A stretch of DNA of 41,542 bases from contig CAZDCJ010000005.1 in assembly GCA_964503935.1 (NCBI GenBank), positions 1 through 41,542 of the forward strand, read 5' to 3'. The stretch comes from STD2-77 sp964503935. GTDB taxonomy: Bacteria > Patescibacteriota > Minisyncoccia > JAHIHE01 > JAGLIN01. The notes beneath the pieces were generated by a model. That model did no database searches. It had not been told where the DNA came from and saw only the letters and a list, made by a program, of their open reading frames with translations. A program made the position numbers and the translations under genes. This document shows positions 23,729 to 32,366 of this stretch, piece after piece (position 1 is the first letter of the stretch; every line of letters starts with the position of its first letter).

Positions 23729-24958
23729 CTATCCCTTCAGTCTTTTTATCAGACCCTGCTTCATCTTCTGGAGCCTGTCCTGATTGTAGAGAAAATCCAG
23801 TTGCCTTATCTGATTGACTGCTTCCATGAGATGATAGCGCATTTTTCCGAGTGCTCTCTTGGCCTCGAACCGGGGATGCTCATATTCGTAGAGGATCTTC
23901 TTCAGTTCCTTTTGGAGGCCTTCCTCGATTCCCATCTTCTCGAGTTCTTCCAGATTTTCGCGGTGAAGGATGGCATTTTGTTCTCCGCTGACCGTGAGTC
24001 CGGCAATCGTGCCGGGCTTGATCTCATGCGGAAAAGTCTCGGACTCTTGTAATTTTCCCGCGATGGCGAGGTTGGTCATGGTGCGGATGCATTTGTCGCA
24101 CGTACCGCAGTTGAATTGCCCCCTCCGGTTGATATAGCAGACGCGAAGGTATCTGAGGGCAAGAGGATTACGGGCGATATATCGGACCTTGTCTACCCTC
24201 CTGGTATCGGCGCCGTCGTGGAAGAAAGAGGCGCATTCTGTATTCCACCGGGGGTCGAGCTCAGGGTGCGATCCCCAAGGCAGGAGCTGTCCGATAGCGA
24301 GTGACGATGGTATGTAGATATTTCCCAGCCCGCCGCGAAGAGACAGTCCTAAAGCCGCAAGACAGCCTCCGTGGGTATAATCCCAGATGAGAGACGGTTC
24401 TATGAGGTTGCGGATGTTGCTCTCGACTTTGATCACCTCCACCCCTTCACTTGCGGCAATCGCATCGACCGTCTTGCAAGTCTCTTTCCATAGCTCGGGA
24501 TTGTCGAGCCTGATATCGAAGCCATCGGCTAGGACGAGGAAGTCTATCTTCGAATCCCCTTCTTTGTGCTTGAGGTATGTATAGAAGGAATCCACCCCGC
24601 CGGAGAAGAAAGAGGCGTTTTTGCCAGGATCGCCCGCTTTGTCCGGCTTTATCTCCTTCGCATGGATAGAGATACCTTCCAGGCCGAGTTCCCACGCGGA
24701 GACTGTCTTCATTATTTCCCGCATGCCGGCGTAGAGCTTCCGGGAGATGCTTCCGTCTATCTCGAGATCCTGTCCGAGCTTCATCGAGGGAAGGAGCAGA
24801 GCGGCAGCGAACGGACTGGCGTCAGCCACGACAAAATCCCGGTATCTTTTCTCGAATTTGAAATAGATCCGGTCGTAGCCTACATGCCTTACCTTGCAGT
24901 CAGCAGCAAGAGAGAAGCAGTCGCCTTCTTCCTCAAGGCGTACGTTAGTTATCTTCAT
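23729..24958 (-). CDS. PP-loop ATPase-family protein with Zn-binding Cys cluster
   Basis: A 409-residue cytoplasmic enzyme of the PP-loop (adenine nucleotide alpha-hydrolase-like) superfamily. The pyrophosphate-binding loop is FFSGGVDSFYTY with SGGVDS at 119-124. A Cys cluster, C284, C287 and C290 in CGTCDKC with C274 nearby, recalls the zinc site of QueC-like enzymes. The N-terminal 100 residues and the last 100 (helical, charged) are family-specific extensions I do not recognise. Such enzymes activate a substrate by adenylation and then amidate or thiolate it. Its place with an epimerase beside glycan genes suggests sugar modification, but the substrate is unknown. It follows the epimerase by 45 bp; the leader reads CTTAACACAAACATC with no Shine-Dalgarno. 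Confidence 0.85.
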   Translation of the reverse strand: MKITNVRLEEEGDCFSLAADCKVRHVGYDRIYFKFEKRYRDFVVADASPFAAALLLPSMKLGQDLEIDGSISRKLYAGMREIMKTVSAWELGLEGISIHAKEIKPDKAGDPGKNASFFSGGVDSFYTYLKHKEGDSKIDFLVLADGFDIRLDNPELWKETCKTVDAIAASEGVEVIKVESNIRNLIEPSLIWDYTHGGCLAALGLSLRGGLGNIYIPSSLAIGQLLPWGSHPELDPRWNTECASFFHDGADTRRVDKVRYIARNPLALRYLRVCYINRRGQFNCGTCDKCIRTMTNLAIAGKLQESETFPHEIKPGTIAGLTVSGEQNAILHRENLEELEKMGIEEGLQKELKKILYEYEHPRFEAKRALGKMRYHLMEAVNQIRQLDFLYNQDRLQKMKQGLIKRLKG

Positions 24959-25003
24959 GATGTTTGTGTTAAGCTGATAGGTCTTATGGGAATCGTTCCG
25001 TGT

Positions 25004-25927
25004 TTACCTCGCTTCTCTGAACCATGCGATAGTCTCCCGGAGTCCCTGTCCTATATCGTATTCAGGTGTCCAATGGAGCTCTTCCTTGGCGCGCGCAGAA
25101 TCAAGGCAGCTCCTCCATTGTTCCCCTGGGCGCGCTTCTTTGTATTCTTTGGGTATGTTCATCTCCATGCCTTCGACCAGCATATCAAAGATGCTATTGA
25201 CGCTGGTCTCGACTCCTGTGCCGATGTTGAATATCTTCGATCCGGTATCTTCCTTGGCGAGCACGAAGGCCTGAGTCACATCCTTTACATAGACATAATC
25301 GCGGGTCTGATTGCCGTTGCCATTGATATAGGGTTGGGCGCCGTTCATGAGGCGGTTCAGGAAGATGGCTATCACGCCTGCTTCTCCGCGAGAGTTCTGC
25401 CGCGGGCCGTAGATGTTAGACATGCGCAAGATGGTATAATCCAGCCCTTTTACTCTCTTATAGAAGTAGAGGCTTTTTTCCGCAGCCAGCTTATGGATGC
25501 CGTACGGAGAGAGTGGTTGCTCGCAACGTATTTCCGGCGTCGGGAATATATCGGTGTCGCCGTAGATGGCACCCCCGGTGGACGCGAAGATAATCTTTCT
25601 TACCCCGCTGGCATGCGCTGCTTGCAGGACGTTGAGCGTTCCCTTGAGGTTGATATCCGCATCTTCGATGGGATCCTCCACTGATTTGCGCACATCAATC
25701 TGGGCAGCCAGATGGAAGACGAATTCCGGTCTTTCCTCAGCCATAACTTTCGCAATTTTCGAATCGCGTATGTCCATCTCGTATAATCTTACCCTCGAGT
25801 CGAGGTTTTCCTTGTTTCCGGAAGACAGATTGTCGATGACGATGACTTCGTCTCCATCGGCAATAAGCCGGTCTGCAAGATGCGATCCGACGAATCCGGC
25901 CCCGCCTGTAATCAAGGATTTTGTCAT
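25004..25927 (-). CDS. NAD-dependent sugar-nucleotide epimerase/dehydratase (GalE-like)
   Basis: An extended SDR enzyme of 307 residues, acting on a nucleotide sugar such as UDP-glucose or UDP-GlcNAc. The NAD-binding motif GGAGFVG is at 8-14, the active-site region has STGGAIYG (116-123), and the catalytic pair is Y142 and K146 (SPYGIHK). The length and RYNIYGPRQ-type segment (SNIYGPRQNSRGE) match UDP-glucose 4-epimerase-like proteins, but the exact substrate is not determined, so no gene symbol is given. It is first in a two-gene operon with the PP-loop protein and divergent from the flippase, so it probably supplies the glycan pathway. Confidence 0.92.
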   Translation of the reverse strand: MTKSLITGGAGFVGSHLADRLIADGDEVIVIDNLSSGNKENLDSRVRLYEMDIRDSKIAKVMAEERPEFVFHLAAQIDVRKSVEDPIEDADINLKGTLNVLQAAHASGVRKIIFASTGGAIYGDTDIFPTPEIRCEQPLSPYGIHKLAAEKSLYFYKRVKGLDYTILRMSNIYGPRQNSRGEAGVIAIFLNRLMNGAQPYINGNGNQTRDYVYVKDVTQAFVLAKEDTGSKIFNIGTGVETSVNSIFDMLVEGMEMNIPKEYKEARPGEQWRSCLDSARAKEELHWTPEYDIGQGLRETIAWFREAR

Positions 25928-25987
25928 ATTTTTTGTGTTAGGCTGATTAGATATGGAAAGACGCTCATTGATTTCAAAATACGTTTA

Positions 25988-26015
25988 ATTCTACCATGAA
26001 TATGAAAAAAGTCAA
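25988..26015 (-). promoter_or_regulatory. Promoter for the epimerase / PP-loop operon
   Basis: Minus strand: TTGACT (26010-26015), 16-bp spacer, TAGAAT (25988-25993). Both boxes match 5 of 6. Confidence 0.65.
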
Positions 26016-26130
26016 GTATCTTGTCATATTCTTTCCATATTGGCAAATGCGGCCGCATAGGGTCGGAAAGCCCTGAAAAAGTCATATACTTGTTGCCTCC
26101 CCCTGGTCATTAGGAATCTCCTCACCATCA

Positions 26131-26159
26131 TTGGCAAAAAGAAGAAGATAAACTATGAT
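26131..26159 (+). promoter_or_regulatory. Promoter for the flippase
   Basis: Plus strand: TTGGCA (26131-26136), 17-bp spacer, TATGAT (26154-26159). Both boxes match 5 of 6. With the minus-strand promoter at 25988 it forms a divergent control region of about 170 bp. Confidence 0.7.
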
Positions 26160-26227
26160 TGTAATATGGTGCTATGTCAATAATCAGGGTCAATTAATTC
26201 CAACATATGAAGATAAGAGGAAAAAAT

Positions 26228-27502
26228 ATGGGGCCTGTCGCCATGGCGAAGGAGGTCTGGGCGCTCTTCAATGCCGATAGCCTTTTCCGGAATTCCGTAT
26301 ATCTCATGCTTTCCACCGGGGTCATGTCGGGACTGGGCTTCGTGTTCTGGGTGATTACCACGCGTTTCTATAATTCCGAGGAAGTGGGCTTCGCGACGGC
26401 TCTCATCTCGATCACGGTCACTATCTCCAGTTGGAGCCTCTTCGGCCTCAATTCGGCGCTGGTCCGGTATCTCGCGCAGTCTCCGAAACCTAATCGCGTG
26501 ATCAACACTTCCCTCCTCATAGTAAGCGCTACAACGATCGGAGCTTCTGTGCTTTATCTCCTTGGCATAGACTATTTCTCGCCGGCCTTCCATGTGCTCG
26601 CGGAAAACCCTCTTTACGCCTTCTTCTTCGTGATCTTCATGATTGCGGTGAGCCTCAACAGCCTTACTGACAGCGTGTTCGTAGCTTATCGTCTCTCGAA
26701 ATACAACCTGATCGTCTATACGTTCTTCGGCCTTACGAAGATAGCCCTTCCACTCTTCTTGATCTCGCTCGGCGCTTACGGCGTATTCTTCTCCTATTCG
26801 GGAGCCGTGATCGTCTCGCTCGCGCTCAGCATATATTTCATGGTGAAGAAATTCGATTACCGCCCCGAGCTCGTCTTGGAAAAGGAATTCACCCGGAAGG
26901 CATCCCGTTTCTCCATGGCCACTTATACCGCCGGATTCGTCTCCGGGCTGCCGGGATATCTGGCACCTATCTTCATCCTCAATGAATTCGGCGCGAAAGA
27001 CGCGGCATATTTCTATATGGCCACCACTATCGCGAATCTTTTGAATATCATCCCGCAGGCCATCTCGCAATCGCTATTCGCCGAAGGATCGTTCAGGGAA
27101 GACGATTTCGCGGCGTTCGCGAAAAAGGCCGTCAGATATATCGGGCTTTTCCTCCTTCCTGCGATCTTGCTCATTTCCCTCTTCGGAAAATATATCCTCC
27201 TGATATTCGGCGAAGAATACTCTCAGAATAGCTACCAGATGCTCCAGGTCTTGGCGCTTATGAGTCTCTTCTTGGCGGTCGTAGCCATCGGCTCCATCGT
27301 CATGAAGATAAAGCATCAGATGAAAGCCTATATCGGCGTGAATGTCATCTACTTCGTCTTTACCGTCGCACTCTTCTATGTCCTGACCCCCCTTTACGGT
27401 ACTATGGGCATCGTATGGGGCCTATTGGGCGGTGAGGCCTTCCTAAGCCTTTGTTTCGTTTTTATTTATCGCAAACACCTTCTCCGTGTCTTTGCTCGTT
27501 AG
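26228..27502 (+). CDS. Wzx-like polysaccharide flippase (MOP superfamily)
   Basis: A polytopic membrane protein that probably flips lipid-linked oligosaccharide across the cytoplasmic membrane. About 12-14 hydrophobic segments are visible, with the polysaccharide-biosynthesis-protein pattern: SVYLMLSTGVMSGLGFVFW near the N-terminus, YNSEEVGFATALISI, and a late NVIYFVFTVALFYVLTPLYG. Two in-frame ATGs exist. The one at 26228 is preceded by AGAGGA with 6-nt spacing, so I use it (424 aa); 26207 would add seven residues. It is the only plus-strand gene of the glycan region and has its own promoter. Its last 60 nt overlap the end of the convergent pyruvyl transferase gene. Confidence 0.92.
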   Translation: MGPVAMAKEVWALFNADSLFRNSVYLMLSTGVMSGLGFVFWVITTRFYNSEEVGFATALISITVTISSWSLFGLNSALVRYLAQSPKPNRVINTSLLIVSATTIGASVLYLLGIDYFSPAFHVLAENPLYAFFFVIFMIAVSLNSLTDSVFVAYRLSKYNLIVYTFFGLTKIALPLFLISLGAYGVFFSYSGAVIVSLALSIYFMVKKFDYRPELVLEKEFTRKASRFSMATYTAGFVSGLPGYLAPIFILNEFGAKDAAYFYMATTIANLLNIIPQAISQSLFAEGSFREDDFAAFAKKAVRYIGLFLLPAILLISLFGKYILLIFGEEYSQNSYQMLQVLALMSLFLAVVAIGSIVMKIKHQMKAYIGVNVIYFVFTVALFYVLTPLYGTMGIVWGLLGGEAFLSLCFVFIYRKHLLRVFAR

Positions 27503-28771
27503 ATAGATTTTCCGGATCATATCGGCAGAATTTGAAGCTATATCAAGATATGCCGGAAGCGATCTGTCGAGCCGTGCAAGATATGCGTCTCTTTCCTGGT
27601 GTAAGCTATCGAACATTCCGGCAAACGCCTCTCCGTCTAGCTTGTCTATATCCGCTACCCATTCTTCCAGGCCTAAGTCCTTCATTATGCCTGTCGCCTT
27701 ATGCTCGTATGCGATCACGAGGGCGGGCACGCGGGCGGTAAGCGAGAAGATAGCCGAATGGAAACGGGTGCCGATCATGAAATCGAGATTCTCATATATC
27801 GAGAGGAGTGTACGGAAGTCATATGCGCCGCGCAGGTTGATAGCGCGGTCTTTTCGTCCCATCATCTCCCATATTCTCTTCTGTACGATGCGATCATCGT
27901 CCGCATGCCTTTCGATGGTAGCTTGGGGTACGAATACGATGCGTGCGTCATATTTTCGGGCTATGATATCGAGCGTACGCGCGAGCTGTCTTTCGAAGTT
28001 ATCCTGCGCTTTCTTTCCGAGCCATGCGCGGGCAGTGACGCCGATAAGAGGACCTTGGAAATCTTTCCTGATGTCCTTGAATTCCGGCGGAAGCGGAGCG
28101 CTTATGGGATTCTGCTTCCGCACCAGGAAAGCGGCATCTACCGAGGCTGATATCCTATCTTTTTCCACTCCCATCTCAAGGAGCAGATCCTTGCTTATCG
28201 ATTCACGGGTGATGATGAGCTTCATCTTCCGGAGTATCCGTCCGGCAAGCATTTCTTGCGCCTTGTTCCCGAATGGTCCGATAGACTGCGAATAAAGCAT
28301 CGTAATCTTTCCCATCTGGCGGCTCAGGATGAGCATGCGCAGCGTAAGCCCCAGGTCTATGATCTTCATGAAGCCGGGGAATTCTCTTATATATCCTCCG
28401 CCGACGCCTATTACCAGATCGGCATCCGCGAGCCGATTCATGGCTTCTTTTTCGGCATCGATGAGGAGCCGGTCGGGGCGCTTCCCGGTGAGGCGGAAAG
28501 ACAAGGCCCAGATGCTTGCCGCGATCCAATTCCGCAGGAGGGAAACGAGCTTGCTTGCTCTCCCCGCGTCCTCATCCCAGATCGTGGTGATAAGAGAAGA
28601 TACACTGCGCACATCGGGAAAGAGCTCCCGCATATGCGCGAGGTCATCGATGCTTGCAACGGTGATATCAGGCTCGTCGAAGACGCGGCGCATTTCCGAG
28701 ATCAGGCTCGAAAGAATCGCCATGTCTCCCCCGCTTCCTTTGGCATAGGCGTTGGTTATCATTATCTTCAT
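27443..28771 (-). CDS. Polysaccharide pyruvyl transferase family protein
   Basis: CsaB/WcaK-type enzymes put ketal pyruvate on a sugar, adding negative charge to surface glycans. Visible motifs are KGSGGDMAI near the N-terminus, VIGVGGGYI, YSQSIGPF, and TRESISKDLL, all in the family order. The long open frame extends 92 residues further upstream, but that part only mirrors the preceding gene in another frame and is Arg-rich. The start at 28771 (MKIMITNAYAKG) overlaps the previous stop as ATGA and gives a 442-residue protein of normal size. It is last in the glycan operon. In Gram-positives pyruvylated glycans anchor SLH proteins; no SLH domain is seen here. Confidence 0.9.
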   Translation of the reverse strand: MKIMITNAYAKGSGGDMAILSSLISEMRRVFDEPDITVASIDDLAHMRELFPDVRSVSSLITTIWDEDAGRASKLVSLLRNWIAASIWALSFRLTGKRPDRLLIDAEKEAMNRLADADLVIGVGGGYIREFPGFMKIIDLGLTLRMLILSRQMGKITMLYSQSIGPFGNKAQEMLAGRILRKMKLIITRESISKDLLLEMGVEKDRISASVDAAFLVRKQNPISAPLPPEFKDIRKDFQGPLIGVTARAWLGKKAQDNFERQLARTLDIIARKYDARIVFVPQATIERHADDDRIVQKRIWEMMGRKDRAINLRGAYDFRTLLSIYENLDFMIGTRFHSAIFSLTARVPALVIAYEHKATGIMKDLGLEEWVADIDKLDGEAFAGMFDSLHQERDAYLARLDRSLPAYLDIASNSADMIRKIYLTSKDTEKVFAINKNETKA

Positions 28772-29949
28772 ATTTTTTTGTGATATGCTCTTATTTTGTC
28801 GTATTCGATAAGTGTGTTCCTGATATAAGGGTCGGCTGCGAATTCTTTTTCGGCTTTTTCTCTTCCGGCCTTCCCCATCTTCTCCATGAGCTGCGGGTCG
28901 GCAAGGAGCCGGCTGATGCCTATCGCGAGAGCCTGCGGGTCGTTCGGAGATACGAGGAATCCCGTCTTTCCGTCTTCTACGAGTTCCGGCAGTCCGCCTA
29001 TGCGGCTCGCGACTATCGGTCTGCCGGCGCCCATCGCTTCGATGCATACCGTGGGCAGATTATCCGGGCTCATGGACGGCACGGCTACGAGCGATGATCT
29101 CTGATATAATCCGGCTATTTCCGCCGAAGTCTTATATCCCAGGAGATGCACGGTATCTTCCAGTTCCATCTTGGAAATCATCCTTTTGATCCTCTTCATC
29201 TGTCTTCCGCCGCCGACTATGTCTACTTGCAATTCGGGATATGTCTTGCGCAGGATGCCGGCCGCTCCCACGAGGACAGGCACGCCCTTTTCCTCACTCA
29301 AGCGTCCGACGAACAGTACGTTCCATCGGGAAGTGATGGGAGAGGATGCCGGCAGGTCTATCCCGTTATGGAGAGTGGTTACATGGGGGAAGATACCGGA
29401 GTCGCGCGCGCAGGACGCGTAGAAATCACTGCATGCCAGGACCGTGTTGACGTTTCCGGAAAAGAGGCGGAGTGCCCCGAAGCGTAGTTTCTCGAGATAG
29501 AAGCGGAGTGACGGTTTGGATATGAAATAGTCGCAGAAGGTCTTCCGGTAAGGTTCAAGGAGCGGTACGTCTTCGACACGGGTCGGGTCGAACATGCTAT
29601 GGTCGTGCAGTGTTAGCGCCGTGGGATAGTCTCTGAGAAGAGGTAGGATGAAGGGAGACGCTTTGGAGATAGTATGCAGATGCACGACATCCGGCTTGAA
29701 AGTCCGGAGTTCTTTCCTGAGAGCCGCAATCGCGAAGGGATTGAAGAGATATATCGGCCGCAGCGGCGAGATATGCTCGCTGCAGGTGACGAATCTGACA
29801 TCGGCAATCTTCGCGCCGTTGCCTTTCTCGTTGCCGCAGAGGACGCGTACCCGGTGGCCTTCTTTCACGAGCCCAGCCTTAAGCTGGGCGATCATCGCTT
29901 CCGCGCCCCCGTGCATCGTCGCCAGATTATTCACGATCAATATCTTCAT
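28768..29949 (-). CDS. Glycosyltransferase family 4 protein
   Basis: A 393-residue retaining GT-B glycosyltransferase. The N-terminal half has the glycine-rich acceptor-side loop (NNLATMHGGAEAMIAQL). The C-terminal half has the donor site: VLFVGRLSEEKGVPVLV, GLYQRSSLVAVPSM, and PDNLPTVCIEAMGAGRPIVAS, the E-x7-E-type motif in which the first Glu is replaced by Asp. The sugar cannot be predicted. It follows the DUF2206 gene by 56 bp and overlaps the pyruvyl transferase start by 4 bp, so the two are translationally coupled. Confidence 0.93.
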   Translation of the reverse strand: MKILIVNNLATMHGGAEAMIAQLKAGLVKEGHRVRVLCGNEKGNGAKIADVRFVTCSEHISPLRPIYLFNPFAIAALRKELRTFKPDVVHLHTISKASPFILPLLRDYPTALTLHDHSMFDPTRVEDVPLLEPYRKTFCDYFISKPSLRFYLEKLRFGALRLFSGNVNTVLACSDFYASCARDSGIFPHVTTLHNGIDLPASSPITSRWNVLFVGRLSEEKGVPVLVGAAGILRKTYPELQVDIVGGGRQMKRIKRMISKMELEDTVHLLGYKTSAEIAGLYQRSSLVAVPSMSPDNLPTVCIEAMGAGRPIVASRIGGLPELVEDGKTGFLVSPNDPQALAIGISRLLADPQLMEKMGKAGREKAEKEFAADPYIRNTLIEYDKIRAYHKKI

Positions 29950-30005
29950 ATCCTTTATGCGTATCTTTATGATTATATGATTCTAACACATATCCGCATC
30001 TTTCT

Positions 30006-32348
30006 CTAGCTATAAATCCTCGACTGTCCGCTGTCATAGATGCGATTCTTGTTGTCGTCGAAGAATTCCGACGGTACTGTGTAATAGAGCACGTCGCCGT
30101 CAATGAATTCGATCACGCTGTCCCGCGTCGTGTTGAGGTAACTGTAGAATACGAGTGAATCTTTGAGCGTAGCCTCGGGAAGGAGGCGCGGTCTTGCGCC
30201 GATGTCGCTGTAAGTGAGGAGCCGTATGTCGGAAAAATAGCGTTCGCTCTGGACGGGAAGGTCCACGCTTGCTTCCTTGAGCCACGAAAGCGCGTCCATC
30301 TCCCCGCCATGGATATAGTAGGCATCGTAATAGAAGCCGCTGTTATTGAGCGTGAGCGCCGGCCTTCCGCCTCCGACAAGCTGCGGTATGAACCCCGAGA
30401 GGATAAGGAAGAATATGACGATGAATCCTCCGAAGACGATCAGGCGCCGACGCGCTTTCTGGATGACCAGACTCCACGCGGCCAGGAATCCCAGGGCGAC
30501 AGGCAGTGCCAGAAGCACGAGATTTTGCTGGAAGAGCCGGAGCAGGCCGTAGTCTATCACGCTGGAAGGCAGGATGACCTGCATGCCCATTACGAAGGTG
30601 CCTGCGGCGCTAAGCGCTATGTATTCCATGGGCACGTCGTGCTTGAGATGTCCGTGGAATCTGTACCCTAGCATGAGTCCGAGGAGGCTCAGGAATATGA
30701 ATATCTGCAAAATCTTGGCATAGAATTGCTTGGTATCGTTATAGATGCCTTTGAGCGACAGATTGAGGGCGCTTCTTATCCTCTGTCCGGCGGATGTGAG
30801 CTTCAGCATCGGCTCGTCCACGGGAGCTTTCTCGTATCTGTCGGTAATCTCCTTGGGATAATACCTCCCTTCGTCCGCTTCTTGCCGGCTCTTGGCCACT
30901 TCTTCCTGGATATAGATGTCGAATAGCTGATATTTGTCGAGTTGTGTGGCATTACCGAGGCTGTATTTCTGCGCACCAGTGCTGAGGTCCGATTCGAAAG
31001 GATTTTGGAGGGTGGTGATGATCTTTCCCATCGTCTCTACGAAATTATGCGAAGTCGATGTTACCGGCCCCGTCCATACGCCGAGGACGATGACGAGAGA
31101 GAGCGCCACCGGCAGCGGTATCCTGAGAGGCTGTCTGGTGCGCTTGACATTCCTTGCGGTGATGCGCAGGAAAGATATCTTCTGGAGCCATCTTATGGAG
31201 AACAGCAGTCGCAGCGCGACATTGATGAGATATCCCCCACCGAGGATCGCGATCGCGATATATGAAGTCGAATAATGGGAAAGGATCATGCCGCTTCCGA
31301 GGAGCAGCATCATGAAACTTCTTTTATTCTTGGCGAAATAATTGTCATCCAACAGCACGAACATGAGCCCTCCGAAGAAAAGCAGTGCCATCGCCTGGCG
31401 GTTGAGCATCGCCATATCCACAAGGAAGGTCGGGAAAGTTACATAAAGCAGCGCTGCGAGGAATGCGGCTTTGTCGCTGGTGAATCTGCGGGAAAGGTAA
31501 AAGACTATCACCGCGAGGCTAGCGCTGATGAACTGGAAGAAGAATTTATAGATATAATAATCCTGCACGTGGAGGAGGCTTTGGAGATATGTCGGCAAGA
31601 TGGTGATGGAAAGACACGCATTATAAGCGTCCTGATAATTGTTAATATCCCAGAGCTTCAGGCGGTTGGTAAGAGAGAAGACTTGGTATTCAAGCTGCAC
31701 ATCGTGTCCGGTAAGATAATAACCCCGCATAGAGGTCATGAGGAGGATAGCGACGGCAATCCCATAGACGAGGACCGCGAAGGAAGAAGTCCGGAGAGTA
31801 TTCTTGCGTGCAATCACTGTCATTATCGCGATGGCAATAAGAGCGAGCACGCACATCGCTACCGTGTTCGCTCCGCCATTAGTGAGGATTATCGCGCCTG
31901 CCGAAGCCGAAAGAGGCAGCAGTACGGCGAAAGCGATAACGAGCCTGTCTGAGGGTTCGAATCCGGGCCAGAGGATGGCGGAGCCCTTATTGTAGACGTG
32001 CGTCATCGCCAGGAGATAGCAGACGAAGATATCCAGGGCGGCGAGCAGCGGCAGGGTCTCGAGCGGCCTCTCCATTCCTCCATAGGCGGGCAGGAGGACG
32101 TTTGTCGCGAGACCCAAGAGGGTCAGAAGAAGCGCGCTTAGGGAAGCGCCGAGCGCGAGGCCCAACGGCCAGGGCAGCTTCTTTTCCGAAAAGAAAGGCA
32201 GGAGAAGGATGCCGGGAACCGTCATGATATACGCGAATGTGAAGATCGTCCCCAAAAAGAGAAAATCATTTCCCGAAAGCGCGACAAAATTGACCGTGAT
32301 GAGACCGGCAAGATATATCGATATTCTTTTTGCGGATGATGTTTCCAT
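30006..32348 (-). CDS. DUF2206-like polytopic membrane protein
   Basis: A 780-residue integral membrane protein with about 14-16 hydrophobic segments. The block GHDVQLEYQVFSLT followed by YNACLSITILPTYLQ, and later YGLLRLFQQNLVLLALP, fit my memory of the DUF2206 family, often seen in archaeal and CPR surface-glycan clusters. Two extracytoplasmic-looking regions (about 435-550 and the last 90 residues, YYIHGGEMDALSWLKE) flank the final membrane block, as in GT-C-type enzymes or polymerases. A polymerase or transferase role for lipid-linked glycan is therefore a reasonable guess, not shown. It sits mid-operon, 18 bp after the double-headed glycosyltransferase. No Shine-Dalgarno is visible. Confidence 0.85.
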   Translation of the reverse strand: METSSAKRISIYLAGLITVNFVALSGNDFLFLGTIFTFAYIMTVPGILLLPFFSEKKLPWPLGLALGASLSALLLTLLGLATNVLLPAYGGMERPLETLPLLAALDIFVCYLLAMTHVYNKGSAILWPGFEPSDRLVIAFAVLLPLSASAGAIILTNGGANTVAMCVLALIAIAIMTVIARKNTLRTSSFAVLVYGIAVAILLMTSMRGYYLTGHDVQLEYQVFSLTNRLKLWDINNYQDAYNACLSITILPTYLQSLLHVQDYYIYKFFFQFISASLAVIVFYLSRRFTSDKAAFLAALLYVTFPTFLVDMAMLNRQAMALLFFGGLMFVLLDDNYFAKNKRSFMMLLLGSGMILSHYSTSYIAIAILGGGYLINVALRLLFSIRWLQKISFLRITARNVKRTRQPLRIPLPVALSLVIVLGVWTGPVTSTSHNFVETMGKIITTLQNPFESDLSTGAQKYSLGNATQLDKYQLFDIYIQEEVAKSRQEADEGRYYPKEITDRYEKAPVDEPMLKLTSAGQRIRSALNLSLKGIYNDTKQFYAKILQIFIFLSLLGLMLGYRFHGHLKHDVPMEYIALSAAGTFVMGMQVILPSSVIDYGLLRLFQQNLVLLALPVALGFLAAWSLVIQKARRRLIVFGGFIVIFFLILSGFIPQLVGGGRPALTLNNSGFYYDAYYIHGGEMDALSWLKEASVDLPVQSERYFSDIRLLTYSDIGARPRLLPEATLKDSLVFYSYLNTTRDSVIEFIDGDVLYYTVPSEFFDDNKNRIYDSGQSRIYS

Positions 32349-32366
32349 ATGTTTGCGTTATCAGTG

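Noticed and set aside
24566..25684. A 372-codon plus-strand open frame.
   Set aside because: It is antisense to both the PP-loop gene and the epimerase, crosses their junction, and its product has no recognisable domain. It is a codon-bias shadow.
26177..27070. A 297-codon minus-strand open frame.
   Set aside because: It is antisense to the flippase; the product is an unbroken run of charged residues (HEDHEEEG-type) typical of the reverse complement of hydrophobic codons.
28772..29047. N-terminal extension of the pyruvyl transferase frame.
   Set aside because: It lies inside the preceding GT4 gene in another frame and is Arg-rich. The ATGA-coupled start at 28771 begins with the family motif.
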